Below are positions 35,989-45,934 of a DNA stretch of 64,000 bases, in pieces. Every line of letters begins with the position of its first letter. Position 1 is the stretch's first letter. The notes below the pieces were generated by a model. It was not told where the DNA came from, did no database searches, and was given only the letters and a program-made list of their open reading frames with translations. The position numbers and the translations under genes were made by a program. This DNA comes from Thalassospiraceae bacterium LMO-JJ14 (GTDB taxonomy: Bacteria > Pseudomonadota > Alphaproteobacteria > Rhodospirillales > Casp-alpha2), in the NCBI GenBank assembly GCA_021555105.2, contig CP134604.1:930001-994000 (forward strand), read 5' to 3'.

Positions 35989-38900
35989 TCAAGGTGCCAG
36001 AGGGGCCAGTAATTCATCCGGCAATTCCATGCACTTGGGCGCATCTGTCCACAATAGAAAGGCGCGTACAGGAATATCCGGGAAAATTTGCCGGAGCGCA
36101 GCGCTGTAAGTCGCCATCTGCTTGAGATACAGGGGGGCCACGTCTTCGGGCCTGGACGGCGGCGGACGGTTGGTCTTGAAGTCGATAATCAGCAGCTCGC
36201 CGCCGCTATGCACCAGCCGGTCGATCTGCCCGGATATGACACGCGGGCCGTCGGCGGTCTCAATAGTGCCGGTGAGCGGCACTTCGGCGCGCGACCCGGG
36301 GCCGAACAGGGGGGCGAACGCCGGGTCCTCGAGCACCGCCATAACTTCGTGGACAAGAGCGGCCTGGGATTCCTCATCGAAACCGTGCGCCGGGCGGGCG
36401 ATATAGGCACGCGCCGCTTCCCGGCGATTCTGGGCGGGCAGTTCGGGTAGGGTCTGCATCAGTGCATGCACGACATTGCCGCGCTTGAAGCGCTGACCGT
36501 CATCGCCGTCGAGCGGTGAACGCACCGGCGGTTCCTCGTCATCGGGACGGGACGGGCTCAACGGTTTGGGCGGCGTCGGTTCGCTTTCGGGCGCAGCCAT
36601 GGCCCAGCCGGGCAGGGGGGTGTCCGCGGCAAGGCTGCCTTCGCGCCCGCCGCCGCCGTCCGGGTCCGCCGTCTGCGGTTTGTCGTACACGATCCGGGTG
36701 CGGTCATCGGCTTCGGTTTCCGCGGTCCCCAGTTTCGTCATGGCGGTTTCGATCATGTCATACCAGGAAGATCCGCCGGCGGCGTTCTTGCCGGTGAAGC
36801 CGGTGACATACAGCCGGTCCTTGGCGCGGGTCATGGCGACGTAAAGAAGCCGGCGGTACTCTTCCAGCGACTGTTCGCGCTTTTCCTGCTTGATCGCCTG
36901 CAGCGCCTCGGTCTCGTTGCTCTTGAAGCCGGGCCACATGGGGATTTCACCGTCCGGCCAGCGGATCTTGTCATCGGTCTGCGACGCCGGGACCGAGCAG
37001 GCATCGGCAAGGAAAACGATTTCCGCCTGCAGTCCTTTGGCGCCGTGCACGGTCATGACACGGACCTCGTTGCGGCCCTGCTCAAGGTCGCGTTTGACCT
37101 CGGTGCCGCCGATCTCCAGCCAGTGCAGGAAGCCTTCCATGGACGGCACGTGATCGGCTTCAAAGTCCAGCGCGGCGGCGAGGAAGTCGTCGATCGGGTC
37201 GGCGGCGTCCGGTCCCAGCCGTGCCAGCAACCGGCGCCGTCCGCCATCGGCATTCAGCACGTTCGAGAAAAATTCGAACGGCGGCATGAAATCGGCGCGA
37301 TTGCGCCATGTGCCGATCCGCTCCCAGGCCCGCGCATAGGCCTCATCCTCGCCATACCGGTCGCGCAGCGCGTCGAGCAACGTCCCCGGCCGGTCATACG
37401 CGAGCGCGAAAAGCTGGTCTTCGTTCAGGCCGGCGAGCGGGCCTTTCAGCACCGTCGCGGTATTCAGATCGTCGTCCGGCAGCAGCGTCAGGCGGCCGAG
37501 CGCGATCAGGTCCTGAATGACAAGCTGATCGGGCAGGACCATGCGGTCGCGCCCGGAAACCGCGATGCCCCGTTCCTTCAGCGCGGCGACCAGCGTTTCC
37601 GCCATGCGGCGGCGGCGTTGCACGAGGATCAGGATATCGCCGGGCTGCACCGGACGGCCCTGGGCCGGCAGGATTTCGCCGCTGTCGATCCAGTCTTTGA
37701 CGGTGTCGGCAATGCGCACGGCGACCCGCGCCAAGGGGCTGTCGGCACTGACATGATCCAGCGGCACATGCCACGGATCATCCTCGCCGTCGTCCGCGCG
37801 GGGTTCTTCCTTGGGCCACAGGGTGACGCGCCCGGCCTGCCCCTGACGGGCCGAGATATGATCGACCTTGTGACCGTCAAAGCTGAGACCGCGCGCCGCT
37901 TCGGCGTCCTCGAACACCTTGTCGACGACATCCAGCACCGCCGGGGCGGAGCGGAAGCTTTCCGCCATGTCGACCGGTTTCCAGACCTGACCGATGGTCT
38001 GCACCTGATCGCCGAAGCGGCTTTTCATGGTGCCGAACATCACCGGATCGGCACCCTGAAAGCTGTAGATCGACTGTTTTTCATCGCCGACGGCGAACAT
38101 CGTGCGCGGCCGCTCGGCGGTTTCCTCGTAGCGGCTCTGGCCGGTAAAGAAGTCCGACGCGATTTCCTCGATCACCTGCCACTGTTCGGGGCTGGTGTCC
38201 TGTGCTTCGTCGACGAGCACATGCTCGATGCCGCCGTCGAGCTTGTAATGCACCCAGCTTACGCCGGACGCACTGCTCAGCAGCGCCGAGGCATGCTGGA
38301 TCAGATCGTCGTAATCGAGCCTGGCATGGCGTTGCTTTATCCCCTCATAAGCCTCGATCAGTGCCGCGCCGATGGTGATCAGCGCGCGCGTCGCGGCGGC
38401 GACATTGATCGCTTTCAAGAGATCGAGCTTAGCAATCAGCGTTTCGGCAAACCCGACGGCAAGGCTCTGCGCCCCTTCATCGAAGGCTCGCGCGTCTTTG
38501 GCGACCAGCCGGTCGGGACTGCGGATTTCTTGTTTGTCTGTCAGGAACACCTTGATGAAATCGCTCCGCCAGAGCGTTTCTCGCTTTTCGACCGGTAACT
38601 CGAGCCAGCCGCGCACGGTTGCCGCAGCATCCTTATTCGTCTTGCTCCCTTCGTCCCAGGCGGCGCACACACGTTCCAGCATGGCGCGGGTGTCGTCGTC
38701 GATAACGCAGGCTTCGCGAATGACCTGCTCAGCGCTCAGACTTGGGTCAATGCCGAGGGCATGACAGACGGCATCGCCGAGCGGACCGGGGCCGCCGTAT
38801 GTCTGCAGCGCCCCCCTGAACCGGGCCCGCGTGCCGTCCAGCTCCTTCATCAGACCCGCGAACTGTTCCTCGTTCACCAGCGCGGCGATTTCGGATAGCG

Positions 38901-39444
38901 CGTCGGTCAGTTCCGTGCCGCGCGCTGCCGCCTGACCCAGCACGATATCGCGTGCCTGCAGTTGCAACTCGCGTTGGTCGCGGTCGTCCATGACGCGGAA
39001 GTCGGGGGCGATTTCGGCTTCCAGCGGAAACCGCCCCAACAGCGATTCGCAGAACGCATGAATGGTGCGGATGCGCAGTCCTTCGGGGGCTTCGAGCGTC
39101 ATCGCGAACAACTGCCGCGCGCGGCTCAGCAATTCGGGATCGTCCGGGGTCTCGCCGAGTGCCTGCAGTTCTTCTTTGAGCACATCGTCGGGCATCGCCG
39201 ACCATTTGCCGAGCAACTCGGAAAGTCGGTTCGACATTTCCGCGGCGGCGGCCTTGGTGAAGGTCAGGCACAAAATGCGTTCGGGTTGCACGCCGGCCAG
39301 CAAAAGCCGGGAAATCCGGTCGACCAGAACCCCGGTCTTGCCGGTCCCCGCGTTCGCCGACACCCACACCGACGCTTCCGGTGCTGCCGCAATGATCTGC
39401 TGGCCGGTCCGCTTGCGGATTTTGAAGTCGGCCGATGCGCTCAT
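35989..39444 (-). CDS. addA: Double-strand break repair helicase AddA
   Basis: The 1151-residue helicase-nuclease subunit of AddAB, which processes double-strand ends for recombination. It has an UvrD-type Walker A (N-A-G-T-G-K-T), motif Ia (L-C-L-T-F-T-K-A-A-A-A-E-M), motif II (V-D-E-A-Q-D-T), motif III (G-D-E-K-Q-S-I-Y-S-F-Q-G-A-D), motif VI (L-Y-V-A-M-T-R-A-K-D) and a C-terminal nuclease motif I-I-D-F-K-T-N. The ATG at 39444 overlaps the addB stop as ATGA; the frame stays open to 39999 only through addB. Confidence 0.97.
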   Translation of the reverse strand: MSASADFKIRKRTGQQIIAAAPEASVWVSANAGTGKTGVLVDRISRLLLAGVQPERILCLTFTKAAAAEMSNRLSELLGKWSAMPDDVLKEELQALGETPDDPELLSRARQLFAMTLEAPEGLRIRTIHAFCESLLGRFPLEAEIAPDFRVMDDRDQRELQLQARDIVLGQAAARGTELTDALSEIAALVNEEQFAGLMKELDGTRARFRGALQTYGGPGPLGDAVCHALGIDPSLSAEQVIREACVIDDDTRAMLERVCAAWDEGSKTNKDAAATVRGWLELPVEKRETLWRSDFIKVFLTDKQEIRSPDRLVAKDARAFDEGAQSLAVGFAETLIAKLDLLKAINVAAATRALITIGAALIEAYEGIKQRHARLDYDDLIQHASALLSSASGVSWVHYKLDGGIEHVLVDEAQDTSPEQWQVIEEIASDFFTGQSRYEETAERPRTMFAVGDEKQSIYSFQGADPVMFGTMKSRFGDQVQTIGQVWKPVDMAESFRSAPAVLDVVDKVFEDAEAARGLSFDGHKVDHISARQGQAGRVTLWPKEEPRADDGEDDPWHVPLDHVSADSPLARVAVRIADTVKDWIDSGEILPAQGRPVQPGDILILVQRRRRMAETLVAALKERGIAVSGRDRMVLPDQLVIQDLIALGRLTLLPDDDLNTATVLKGPLAGLNEDQLFALAYDRPGTLLDALRDRYGEDEAYARAWERIGTWRNRADFMPPFEFFSNVLNADGGRRRLLARLGPDAADPIDDFLAAALDFEADHVPSMEGFLHWLEIGGTEVKRDLEQGRNEVRVMTVHGAKGLQAEIVFLADACSVPASQTDDKIRWPDGEIPMWPGFKSNETEALQAIKQEKREQSLEEYRRLLYVAMTRAKDRLYVTGFTGKNAAGGSSWYDMIETAMTKLGTAETEADDRTRIVYDKPQTADPDGGGGREGSLAADTPLPGWAMAAPESEPTPPKPLSPSRPDDEEPPVRSPLDGDDGQRFKRGNVVHALMQTLPELPAQNRREAARAYIARPAHGFDEESQAALVHEVMAVLEDPAFAPLFGPGSRAEVPLTGTIETADGPRVISGQIDRLVHSGGELLIIDFKTNRPPPSRPEDVAPLYLKQMATYSAALRQIFPDIPVRAFLLWTDAPKCMELPDELLAPLAP

Positions 39445-42428
39445 GCGTCCTCCTCCCCGCCGCCGCGCCATTCGGCAATGCGGGCCAGATGATCGTAGTC
39501 GCTGTAGCGGTTCTCGAACTGCGGACGCGGCACGGACAGATACGGACGATCGGGATCGGCATACTGCGAAATCAGCCGGTTGACGCCTGTCAGCGTCTTG
39601 TCGATCAACTCCGGAATGTCGAGCTTGATGGGCTTTTCCTCGCCCGGGTCCCGGCCGCCCGACAGCTTGACGTATAAAAGCTCCACCGCATCTTCCGCCG
39701 GCACGCCCTTGAACGCGCCGCGCCGCGCCATGACCGCTTCCAACGGCAGTTGCGGGCTGAAGCCGCTGCCCACCTGTTTCGGCGACGGCGTGTGGCCGGT
39801 CTTGTAATCGATGATCGACAGCCCCAGTTCGGGCCGCTCGTCGATACGGTCCGGTTTGGCGGTGATGGTGAAGCCGCCTTCGACGGCGTCGATGACCAGC
39901 TCGCCTTTCTCCTCGGCGAAGTTGACCTGCCAGCCCTGCGCCAGGCGGTCGCGCTGCCAGCCCGTGAACCAGGTGGCGATGCGCTCGAAGCGGGGCCACC
40001 AGAAGGCGCGCACGCCGGGCCGGGCCAGGTGTTCGGCGAAGACCCGCTCGCCGATCTCGCGCAGGATCCGTTCGGCGTCATCGGGGACAGAATCCGGATA
40101 GTCGCGGACGAAGGTTTCCAGAACCTCGTGTATAAGACTGCCGCGCTCGGCGGCGCCGGGGTCGGCGTCCAGCGGGTCGAGCGCCTTGAGCTTCAGGATG
40201 TGACGGGCATAGACGGCATAGGGATCGCGGATCAGGGTCTCGATCTGCGTTACCGACAGGCTTTTCGGGCGCGCGTCGAGCGGCGGCACCGGTTTCGGCG
40301 GCCCCGGCTGGACGCGGGGCGCGTCATCGAGCTTCGTGACCCACTGCAGCCACGGCTTTTCGCCGTCGCTCTCGAAACCCGGTATTGCTCTCTGGGTCTC
40401 GCTTTGGCTTGCACCCGCACGCTGCAACAGGTTGTCGATCCTGAGCAGCCAGCGCGACGGCACCGTCGGCGCGCCACCGAGGCGCTCGGCGCGGGTCAGG
40501 ATCACCTCGGGCGCGGCGAACGCCTGCTGGAAATCGTGCGCTGTCAGGCCGATGCGGCGTTCCGGCATCTCGAGCCCGATCGCCGCCATCATCGGCCGGC
40601 TCATCCACGGATTGCTCTCGGCCTCCGGCGGCCATGTGCTTTCGTTGAGGCCGCCCAGAATGACCGTGTCGGCATGTTGCAGGCGGGCTTCCAGCAGCCC
40701 CCAGATATGAAGGCGCGGATGCGTGCCGAAACGGGGCCGTACCACACGTCCCGCCATCAGGCCGTCGAACATGCCGGCATACGCCGCCCCCGGCTGCTTG
40801 CCCATAACGCCGATGGCTTCCGCCAGTTCGGCGATGAAACGCGCCGCGTTGTCGCCCGCATCCCCGGCCCACAGGCGCTGCGCGCCGGCCAGTTCTTGGT
40901 TGCCGGCGAGCGCTTCGCAGGCCGCGACATGGCATTTCAGGGCGTCTGCGTAATCGGCGCTGTCGCTTTGCAGAAGCGCCAGAAGCGGGCTCAGGGTTTT
41001 CTCGATGATATCGATCAGCGGGCGCAGATGCGCGGTTTTCGGGCTGTTGCCGAGGGCGGCCCGCAAGCCCTTGATCCCCGGCGCCGGTCGCGGTCCGCGC
41101 AGGGCGCGGATTTCGAAACCGCGCACCAGACTGCGGAAATCGGCGGCCTCAAGGCCGCCTGCCGCCAGCGGATGTTTCAACAGTGCCAGCAGTTGTACGG
41201 GCGCCAGCCGTTCCGCGCAGGCATCGGCGACGAGCCGCAGAAAGGCCCCGGGCGGTGTCTGCGCCAACGGTACGCCCGCGGAATCGTCGACCTCCAGGTC
41301 CCAGCGCTTGAGCGCGGCGGCAACGCGGCGGGCAAGGCTGCGGTCCGGCGTGATCAGGGCGCAGGTCTTGCCCGGTGTCTCAAGTGTGTTGCGCATGGCA
41401 AGCGCGATCACGGCCGCTTCTTCGCTCGGGCCGGGACAATTGATCCGGTGGACCTGGGCAAGCGCGGCGCCGATGTCGTCGCTGCTTTGCGCTGCCGGGG
41501 CGGATGCCTTGGCCGGTGTCAGCGCGGCGGAAATCAGGCGGCTGCGCGGACTGGGCGGGGCATCGATGAAATCATCGACGGCGCCGCGTTCGACATCCAG
41601 GCGCGCCAAAAGCTGCTTCAGGCCGAACTGCGGGTGCGTCGGTCCCAAAAGCGACCAGGCGTCGTCGCTCATGCATTTGTCGAGGCCGGGCAGGATCACC
41701 ATGCCTTGCGGCAGGCGGGCAATGACGCCCAGCAAATCCGCCGTCGCCGGGATCGAGCCGGTTGATCCGGCGGCAATCACCGGGGTCTTGGGCGGGATGT
41801 CGCGCCACAGCCGTGCCTGTGCACCGAGCAGGGCGTTGCGCCGGGCGGCGGGATCGAGACAGCCTTCGGCTTCGAGGATGTTCGGCCACTGGGAAATCAG
41901 GATTTCCAGAAACCGCAGTACCTGCTGCCAGTGCACCGCGTAATCGGCATCGTCGCTGACGAGGCCGCGGATATCTTCGGGAGTGCAGTTTTCCGTCGCC
42001 AGCCGGTCGATCAGCTTGGCCAGTTCCAGTGCCAGCGCCGTTGCCTGTTCGGGATGCATGCGGTGATCGGGCAGCGCCATGACGGCACGGCCGAGCAGGA
42101 GCTGACGGCGCAGCGAGGGAATGGCGGGGGCGAGGGACAGTGCCTCGGCGGCCCCCGGCGGCAAACCGGCCTCGGCGATGGACAGTTCCTCCTCGTCCAT
42201 GTCGCCCAGCGGAGTCATTGTCGGCAGCAACTGCGCACGTCCGCCGCCAAGCCGCAAAAACGCCTCGGCCAGGGCCCGGCAGGCACGCCGGGTCGGCAGC
42301 AGGATTCGCATTTCCGCCAATTTCATGGGCTCAGCGCCGGCATGTTCGAGTAACCGCGCCGCCAGTGCATCGACGAAGGCGACGCCGCTATCGATTGTGA
42401 CTATGCGTGGCGCCGGTCCGTCGAACAT
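39441..42428 (-). CDS. addB: Double-strand break repair protein AddB
   Basis: The 995-residue partner of AddA. The N-terminal helicase-like part has P-T-R-R-A-C-R in place of an intact Walker A, as in many alphaproteobacterial AddB proteins. The middle contains G-G-L-N-E-S-T-W-P-P, and the C-terminal RecB-type nuclease domain has L-S-V-T-Q-I-E-T-L-I-R-D-P-Y and the active-site I-I-D-Y-K-T-G. It lies between murU and addA, coupled to addA and 6 bases after the murU stop region. Confidence 0.95.
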   Translation of the reverse strand: MFDGPAPRIVTIDSGVAFVDALAARLLEHAGAEPMKLAEMRILLPTRRACRALAEAFLRLGGGRAQLLPTMTPLGDMDEEELSIAEAGLPPGAAEALSLAPAIPSLRRQLLLGRAVMALPDHRMHPEQATALALELAKLIDRLATENCTPEDIRGLVSDDADYAVHWQQVLRFLEILISQWPNILEAEGCLDPAARRNALLGAQARLWRDIPPKTPVIAAGSTGSIPATADLLGVIARLPQGMVILPGLDKCMSDDAWSLLGPTHPQFGLKQLLARLDVERGAVDDFIDAPPSPRSRLISAALTPAKASAPAAQSSDDIGAALAQVHRINCPGPSEEAAVIALAMRNTLETPGKTCALITPDRSLARRVAAALKRWDLEVDDSAGVPLAQTPPGAFLRLVADACAERLAPVQLLALLKHPLAAGGLEAADFRSLVRGFEIRALRGPRPAPGIKGLRAALGNSPKTAHLRPLIDIIEKTLSPLLALLQSDSADYADALKCHVAACEALAGNQELAGAQRLWAGDAGDNAARFIAELAEAIGVMGKQPGAAYAGMFDGLMAGRVVRPRFGTHPRLHIWGLLEARLQHADTVILGGLNESTWPPEAESNPWMSRPMMAAIGLEMPERRIGLTAHDFQQAFAAPEVILTRAERLGGAPTVPSRWLLRIDNLLQRAGASQSETQRAIPGFESDGEKPWLQWVTKLDDAPRVQPGPPKPVPPLDARPKSLSVTQIETLIRDPYAVYARHILKLKALDPLDADPGAAERGSLIHEVLETFVRDYPDSVPDDAERILREIGERVFAEHLARPGVRAFWWPRFERIATWFTGWQRDRLAQGWQVNFAEEKGELVIDAVEGGFTITAKPDRIDERPELGLSIIDYKTGHTPSPKQVGSGFSPQLPLEAVMARRGAFKGVPAEDAVELLYVKLSGGRDPGEEKPIKLDIPELIDKTLTGVNRLISQYADPDRPYLSVPRPQFENRYSDYDHLARIAEWRGGGEEDA

Positions 42429-42434
42429 CTCGGT

Positions 42435-43181
42435 TTATCTTTTCCTCTCGCCGGCAAAGGGCTGGTTCAGAAACGCCTCGGCCTCGGCAAGGCCGTCCGG
42501 TGTGCCGATATGGAACCATTCGCCGTCATGGATGACGCCGTATAGCCGCTCGGCCTCGATCGCCTTGTCGAACAATACATTCAACGACCACGCCCCGCCC
42601 GGGCTGCCCTCGAAGATACGTGGATGCATAATCTGCACGCCGGCGAAGAGCCATGGCGCGATTTCGGATTCCGGACGGCGGATCAATTTGCCCAGCGGGT
42701 CGGCGAAAAAATCACCCTTGCCATCGTAACCGTGGCTTTCGACGGTTGAATGCAGCAGTAAAAGCCCGTCCATGAGATCGTCTCTCCATTCCCGCGCCAG
42801 TCGCAACAGGCTATCTTCGTATCCGTCGAGCCAGAATGCATCGGAATTCACAACATAGAACGGATGGGTGCCAGATTCGGTCAGGGATGCGAGGGCATTC
42901 TTGACGCCGCCGCCGGTCTCCAGCAGATCGGGCTCATCGGCAAAGACGACGTCCAGGCGCTTCTCGTCAGCCAGGTATGCGCGGATCTGATCGCCGAGGT
43001 AGTGCAGGTTGACCACGGCCCGCTCGACACCGGTATGCACAAGGCGGTCCATGACATGGCCGATCAGCGGCTTTCCATTGAGCGCCAGCATCGGTTTAGG
43101 CGTCGTGTCGGTGAGCGGCCGCATGCGTTTGCCGTAGCCGGCGGAAAGCACCATGGCGACCTTCGGGATTTCAAAACTCAT
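42435..43181 (-). CDS. murU: Nucleotidyltransferase, MurU-like
   Basis: A 248-residue sugar-phosphate nucleotidyltransferase. The N-terminal signature S-A-G-Y-G-K-R-M-R-P-L-T-D-T-T-P-K-P-M and the V-N-S-D-A-F-W metal site are intact. With the kinase encoded just upstream it fits MurU, which makes UDP-MurNAc from MurNAc-1-phosphate in cell-wall recycling. The start at 43181 overlaps the kinase stop as ATGA. Another sugar-1-phosphate substrate is possible. Confidence 0.88.
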   Translation of the reverse strand: MSFEIPKVAMVLSAGYGKRMRPLTDTTPKPMLALNGKPLIGHVMDRLVHTGVERAVVNLHYLGDQIRAYLADEKRLDVVFADEPDLLETGGGVKNALASLTESGTHPFYVVNSDAFWLDGYEDSLLRLAREWRDDLMDGLLLLHSTVESHGYDGKGDFFADPLGKLIRRPESEIAPWLFAGVQIMHPRIFEGSPGGAWSLNVLFDKAIEAERLYGVIHDGEWFHIGTPDGLAEAEAFLNQPFAGERKR

Positions 43182-44203
43182 TGCGGGTCTCCGGAGTTCT
43201 CTGGCCGATGGCCGGGCGTGACGCGGCTGGCGGGCGGCACGTTTTGGGCGAACCACTCGGCGACGGGCGCCAGCGCCGGATGCGAAAGGCTGTGCTCCAA
43301 GAGCCGCCACACGCGTGGAATATGCACGAGATACTGCGCCTTGCCGTCGCGCTGGCAAAGCCGCGTGAAGATGCCGATCACCTTGGCATGCCGGCCGGCG
43401 CCAAGGATTGCAATATCGCGCCTGAGGTCGGTTTCGCGAACATCCCCGCAAGCGGCGACGTAGCGCGCGATCAGCCTGTCGGCGCGCTTGTGATCGACAT
43501 CGCGCCGCGCATCCTCGATCAGCGACATCAGGTCATAGGCCCGCGCGCCGATCAGGGCGTCCTGAAAATCCAGCAGCCCGCAGCGCGCCGTGGCACTGCG
43601 CCCCGGCAGCCACATCAGGTTGTCGACATGATAGTCGCGCAACACCAGCGTTTCGCGCTTGTCGGCGACACCGGCGAAGACACTGCGCCAGGCGGCATCG
43701 AAGGTGCCGCGTGCCTGATCGCCGAGCGGGGAGCCGACGGCGGGCATGTACCAGTCTGCAAACAGCATGGCTTCGGCCAGCAATCTGTCCATGTCGTAGT
43801 CGGGAATTTCAGCCGGGGCGGTTTTGGCGGACGACAGTTCGTGCAGGTGCACCAGGGTATCGACGGCGGCATCGTACAGAAGACCCTGATCGCCGCCCGC
43901 TTCGATGACGCGGGTATAGGTGTCGTCGCCGAGATCTTCCAGAAGCAGGAAGCCGCGCCGCGGGTCTTCGGCGAGGATTCTCGGCGCACTGAACCCGAGT
44001 TGCCCCAGATAACGCGCCACGGTGACGAACGGGCGGATGTCTTCCTCGGGCGGCGGCGCGTCCATCAGCACGCAATGCCGCTCGTTCAGCTGCACCCGGT
44101 AATAGCTGCGGAACGAGGCATCGGCGGCGAGGATGGAGACCTTGGCCCCGGCCCAGCCGGCATTGGCGAGGAATGTCATCCGCGATTCGGTGCGTTTATC
44201 CAT
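43178..44203 (-). CDS. amgK: Sugar kinase of the AmgK type (aminoglycoside phosphotransferase fold)
   Basis: A 341-residue kinase with the APH fold: catalytic loop L-R-D-Y-H-V-D-N-L-M-W and metal-binding L-L-D-F-Q-D-A. AmgK phosphorylates the anomeric position of MurNAc and GlcNAc, feeding MurU in peptidoglycan recycling. The ATG at 44203 lies inside the end of tsaE (8-base overlap), with a GGAATGG element before it. The pair amgK-murU between tsaE and addB is a usual alphaproteobacterial order. Confidence 0.88.
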   Translation of the reverse strand: MDKRTESRMTFLANAGWAGAKVSILAADASFRSYYRVQLNERHCVLMDAPPPEEDIRPFVTVARYLGQLGFSAPRILAEDPRRGFLLLEDLGDDTYTRVIEAGGDQGLLYDAAVDTLVHLHELSSAKTAPAEIPDYDMDRLLAEAMLFADWYMPAVGSPLGDQARGTFDAAWRSVFAGVADKRETLVLRDYHVDNLMWLPGRSATARCGLLDFQDALIGARAYDLMSLIEDARRDVDHKRADRLIARYVAACGDVRETDLRRDIAILGAGRHAKVIGIFTRLCQRDGKAQYLVHIPRVWRLLEHSLSHPALAPVAEWFAQNVPPASRVTPGHRPENSGDPQ

Positions 44204-44699
44204 TTGCCGCCATTCCTTCGAATACATCTGCGAGCCGCCCGGCCCATTCGGCATTGCCGGCGATCACGATACGCCTGGCACCTGAAATCTCGCCGCTGGC
44301 TTCACTGATCGTGACGTGCAGATGCCCGGCGGGCAGCAATGCCCCCAGCCTGTCCGGCCATTCAATCAGGCTGACGGCATCGTAAAACGCATCCTCGATG
44401 CCCAGTTCATACGCTTCTTCGGCATCTTCCAGCCGGTAAAGATCGAAATGCCAGATGTCGAGGGCACCGCGTGTATATGTCTGCACCAGGGTGAACGTCG
44501 GGCTCGGCACATCCTCGGCCTGGCCCGGCAACGCATTGATGAGCGCGCGGGCAAACGCCGTCTTGCCGGCGCCGAGGGTGCCGTCGAGGGCGATGACGTC
44601 GCCGGCGGCCAGTACCAGGGCGAGCCGCCCGGCGAGGGCGCGGGTGCCGCCTTCATCGGTTACGGTGACGTCCGCGATGGTGTCTGCCTGATCACGCAT
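44196..44699 (-). CDS. tsaE: tRNA threonylcarbamoyladenosine ATPase TsaE
   Basis: A 167-residue P-loop ATPase needed with TsaB and TsaD for t6A37 in tRNA. Walker A reads G-T-L-G-A-G-K-T; the family blocks S-P-T-F-T-L-V and H-F-D-L-Y-R-L follow, and I-E-W-P-D-R lies near the C-terminus. The frame is open to a TTG at 44735; ATG 44699 is chosen, with GCAGG just upstream. First gene of tsaE-amgK-murU-addB-addA. Confidence 0.95.
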   Translation of the reverse strand: MRDQADTIADVTVTDEGGTRALAGRLALVLAAGDVIALDGTLGAGKTAFARALINALPGQAEDVPSPTFTLVQTYTRGALDIWHFDLYRLEDAEEAYELGIEDAFYDAVSLIEWPDRLGALLPAGHLHVTISEASGEISGARRIVIAGNAEWAGRLADVFEGMAANG

Positions 44700-44829
44700 G
44701 CCTGCGTTTGTATATGCCGCGCGAATGGCGAACAAGACTTGAACCGCCGCCCGTGCGCACCCATCCTAGGGCATCACCCCGCGCGCGCTTTCCCGAAAGA
44801 CGGCGGGGCAGGAAAAAGGATGAAAGAAC

Positions 44830-45873
44830 GTGCCTGTTTCGCCAGCATCAGAACGGTTTTCAACGGACGTCGCGATCATCGGCGCCGGGCCGGTCGGGCT
44901 GTTCGCGGTGTTCCAGTGCGGCATGCTGGGGATGAGTTGCCGCGTCATCGACGCCTTGCAGGAAATCGGCGGCCAATGCACGGCTCTTTATCCGGAAAAG
45001 CCGATTTATGACATTCCGGCACAACCGGAAATCGCTGCCGGTGAGCTGATCCGGGCATTGGAAAAGCAGATGGCGCCGTTCGATCCGCATATTCATCTGA
45101 ACCAGCAGGTAACGGCATTGGCGGGCGAGGCCGGGGCATTCCATCTGACGACCTCGGCGGGGACGGAAATCGATGCCAAGGCGGTGATCATCGCCGCCGG
45201 TGTCGGGGCATTCGGGCCGAAACGTCCGCCGCTTGAGAATATCGAGGATTACGAGGCGCAGGGGCCGGGGCTCGGCGTGAAATACCTGATTCGTTCGGTT
45301 AAGGATTTCGCCGGCAAACGTGTCGTAATCGCCGGCGGCGGCGACAGCGCTGTCGACTGGGCGATCCAGCTATCGGGGATCGCCGAAAAAGTGTACGTCG
45401 TGCATCGCCGCGACAAATTTCGCGCGATGGACGAAAGCGTGCGGCGCATGACGGTGCTGGCGGGTGAAGGCGCCATCGAGCTTGTCACGCCGTATCAGTT
45501 GCAGGGCCTGTCCGGCGGCGCAGGCACACTGGAAGCGGTGATCGTTGTCGATATGGATGGCAATGAGCGCAAATTGGAAGCCGACGTGCTGCTGCCGTTT
45601 TTCGGTCTGGCGCAAAGCCTGGGACCGATCCGCGCGTGGGGCCTGGATGCGGGCAGGGAAGGTGTTCCGGTGAATGCGACGACGGCCGAGACCGCAATCC
45701 CGGGCATTTACGCCATCGGTGACGTGTCGGATTATCCCGGCAAACTGAAGCTTATCCTGAGCGGGTTTTCGGAAGCCGCGTTCGCGGCGCATCATGCCTA
45801 TCTGCGGGTGTTCCCGGACAAGGCCCTGCATTTCGAATATTCGACGACCAAGGGGATTCCGGGCCGGAGTTGA
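44830..45873 (+). CDS. Ferredoxin/flavodoxin-NADP reductase, thioredoxin-reductase type
   Basis: A 347-residue flavoprotein with FAD motif I-I-G-A-G-P-V-G-L, NADPH motif I-A-G-G-G-D-S-A-V-D-W and late FAD-binding G-I-Y-A-I-G-D-V-S. It lacks the redox C-x2-C of thioredoxin reductase, placing it in the type 2 FNR (YumC-like) group. The start is GTG at 44830, supported by AAAGGATGAAAGAAC. It supplies or takes electrons through ferredoxin or flavodoxin; a cytochrome gene follows, but a direct link is not known. Confidence 0.92.
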   Translation: MPVSPASERFSTDVAIIGAGPVGLFAVFQCGMLGMSCRVIDALQEIGGQCTALYPEKPIYDIPAQPEIAAGELIRALEKQMAPFDPHIHLNQQVTALAGEAGAFHLTTSAGTEIDAKAVIIAAGVGAFGPKRPPLENIEDYEAQGPGLGVKYLIRSVKDFAGKRVVIAGGGDSAVDWAIQLSGIAEKVYVVHRRDKFRAMDESVRRMTVLAGEGAIELVTPYQLQGLSGGAGTLEAVIVVDMDGNERKLEADVLLPFFGLAQSLGPIRAWGLDAGREGVPVNATTAETAIPGIYAIGDVSDYPGKLKLILSGFSEAAFAAHHAYLRVFPDKALHFEYSTTKGIPGRS

Positions 45874-45934
45874 CAGGTTGGGATCAGCATCGAGGTGTAG
45901 TGTCAGGGCACCAATAAGAACAATGGAGCTATCC

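Noticed and set aside
39445-39999. N-terminal extension of addA by 185 codons
   Set aside because: The extension lies entirely inside addB; the ATG overlapping the addB stop gives the normal AddA beginning.
39750-41765. Plus-strand frame of 671 codons within addB
   Set aside because: It is a shadow of addB, rich in Arg, Ala and Gly, without a ribosome site or family match.
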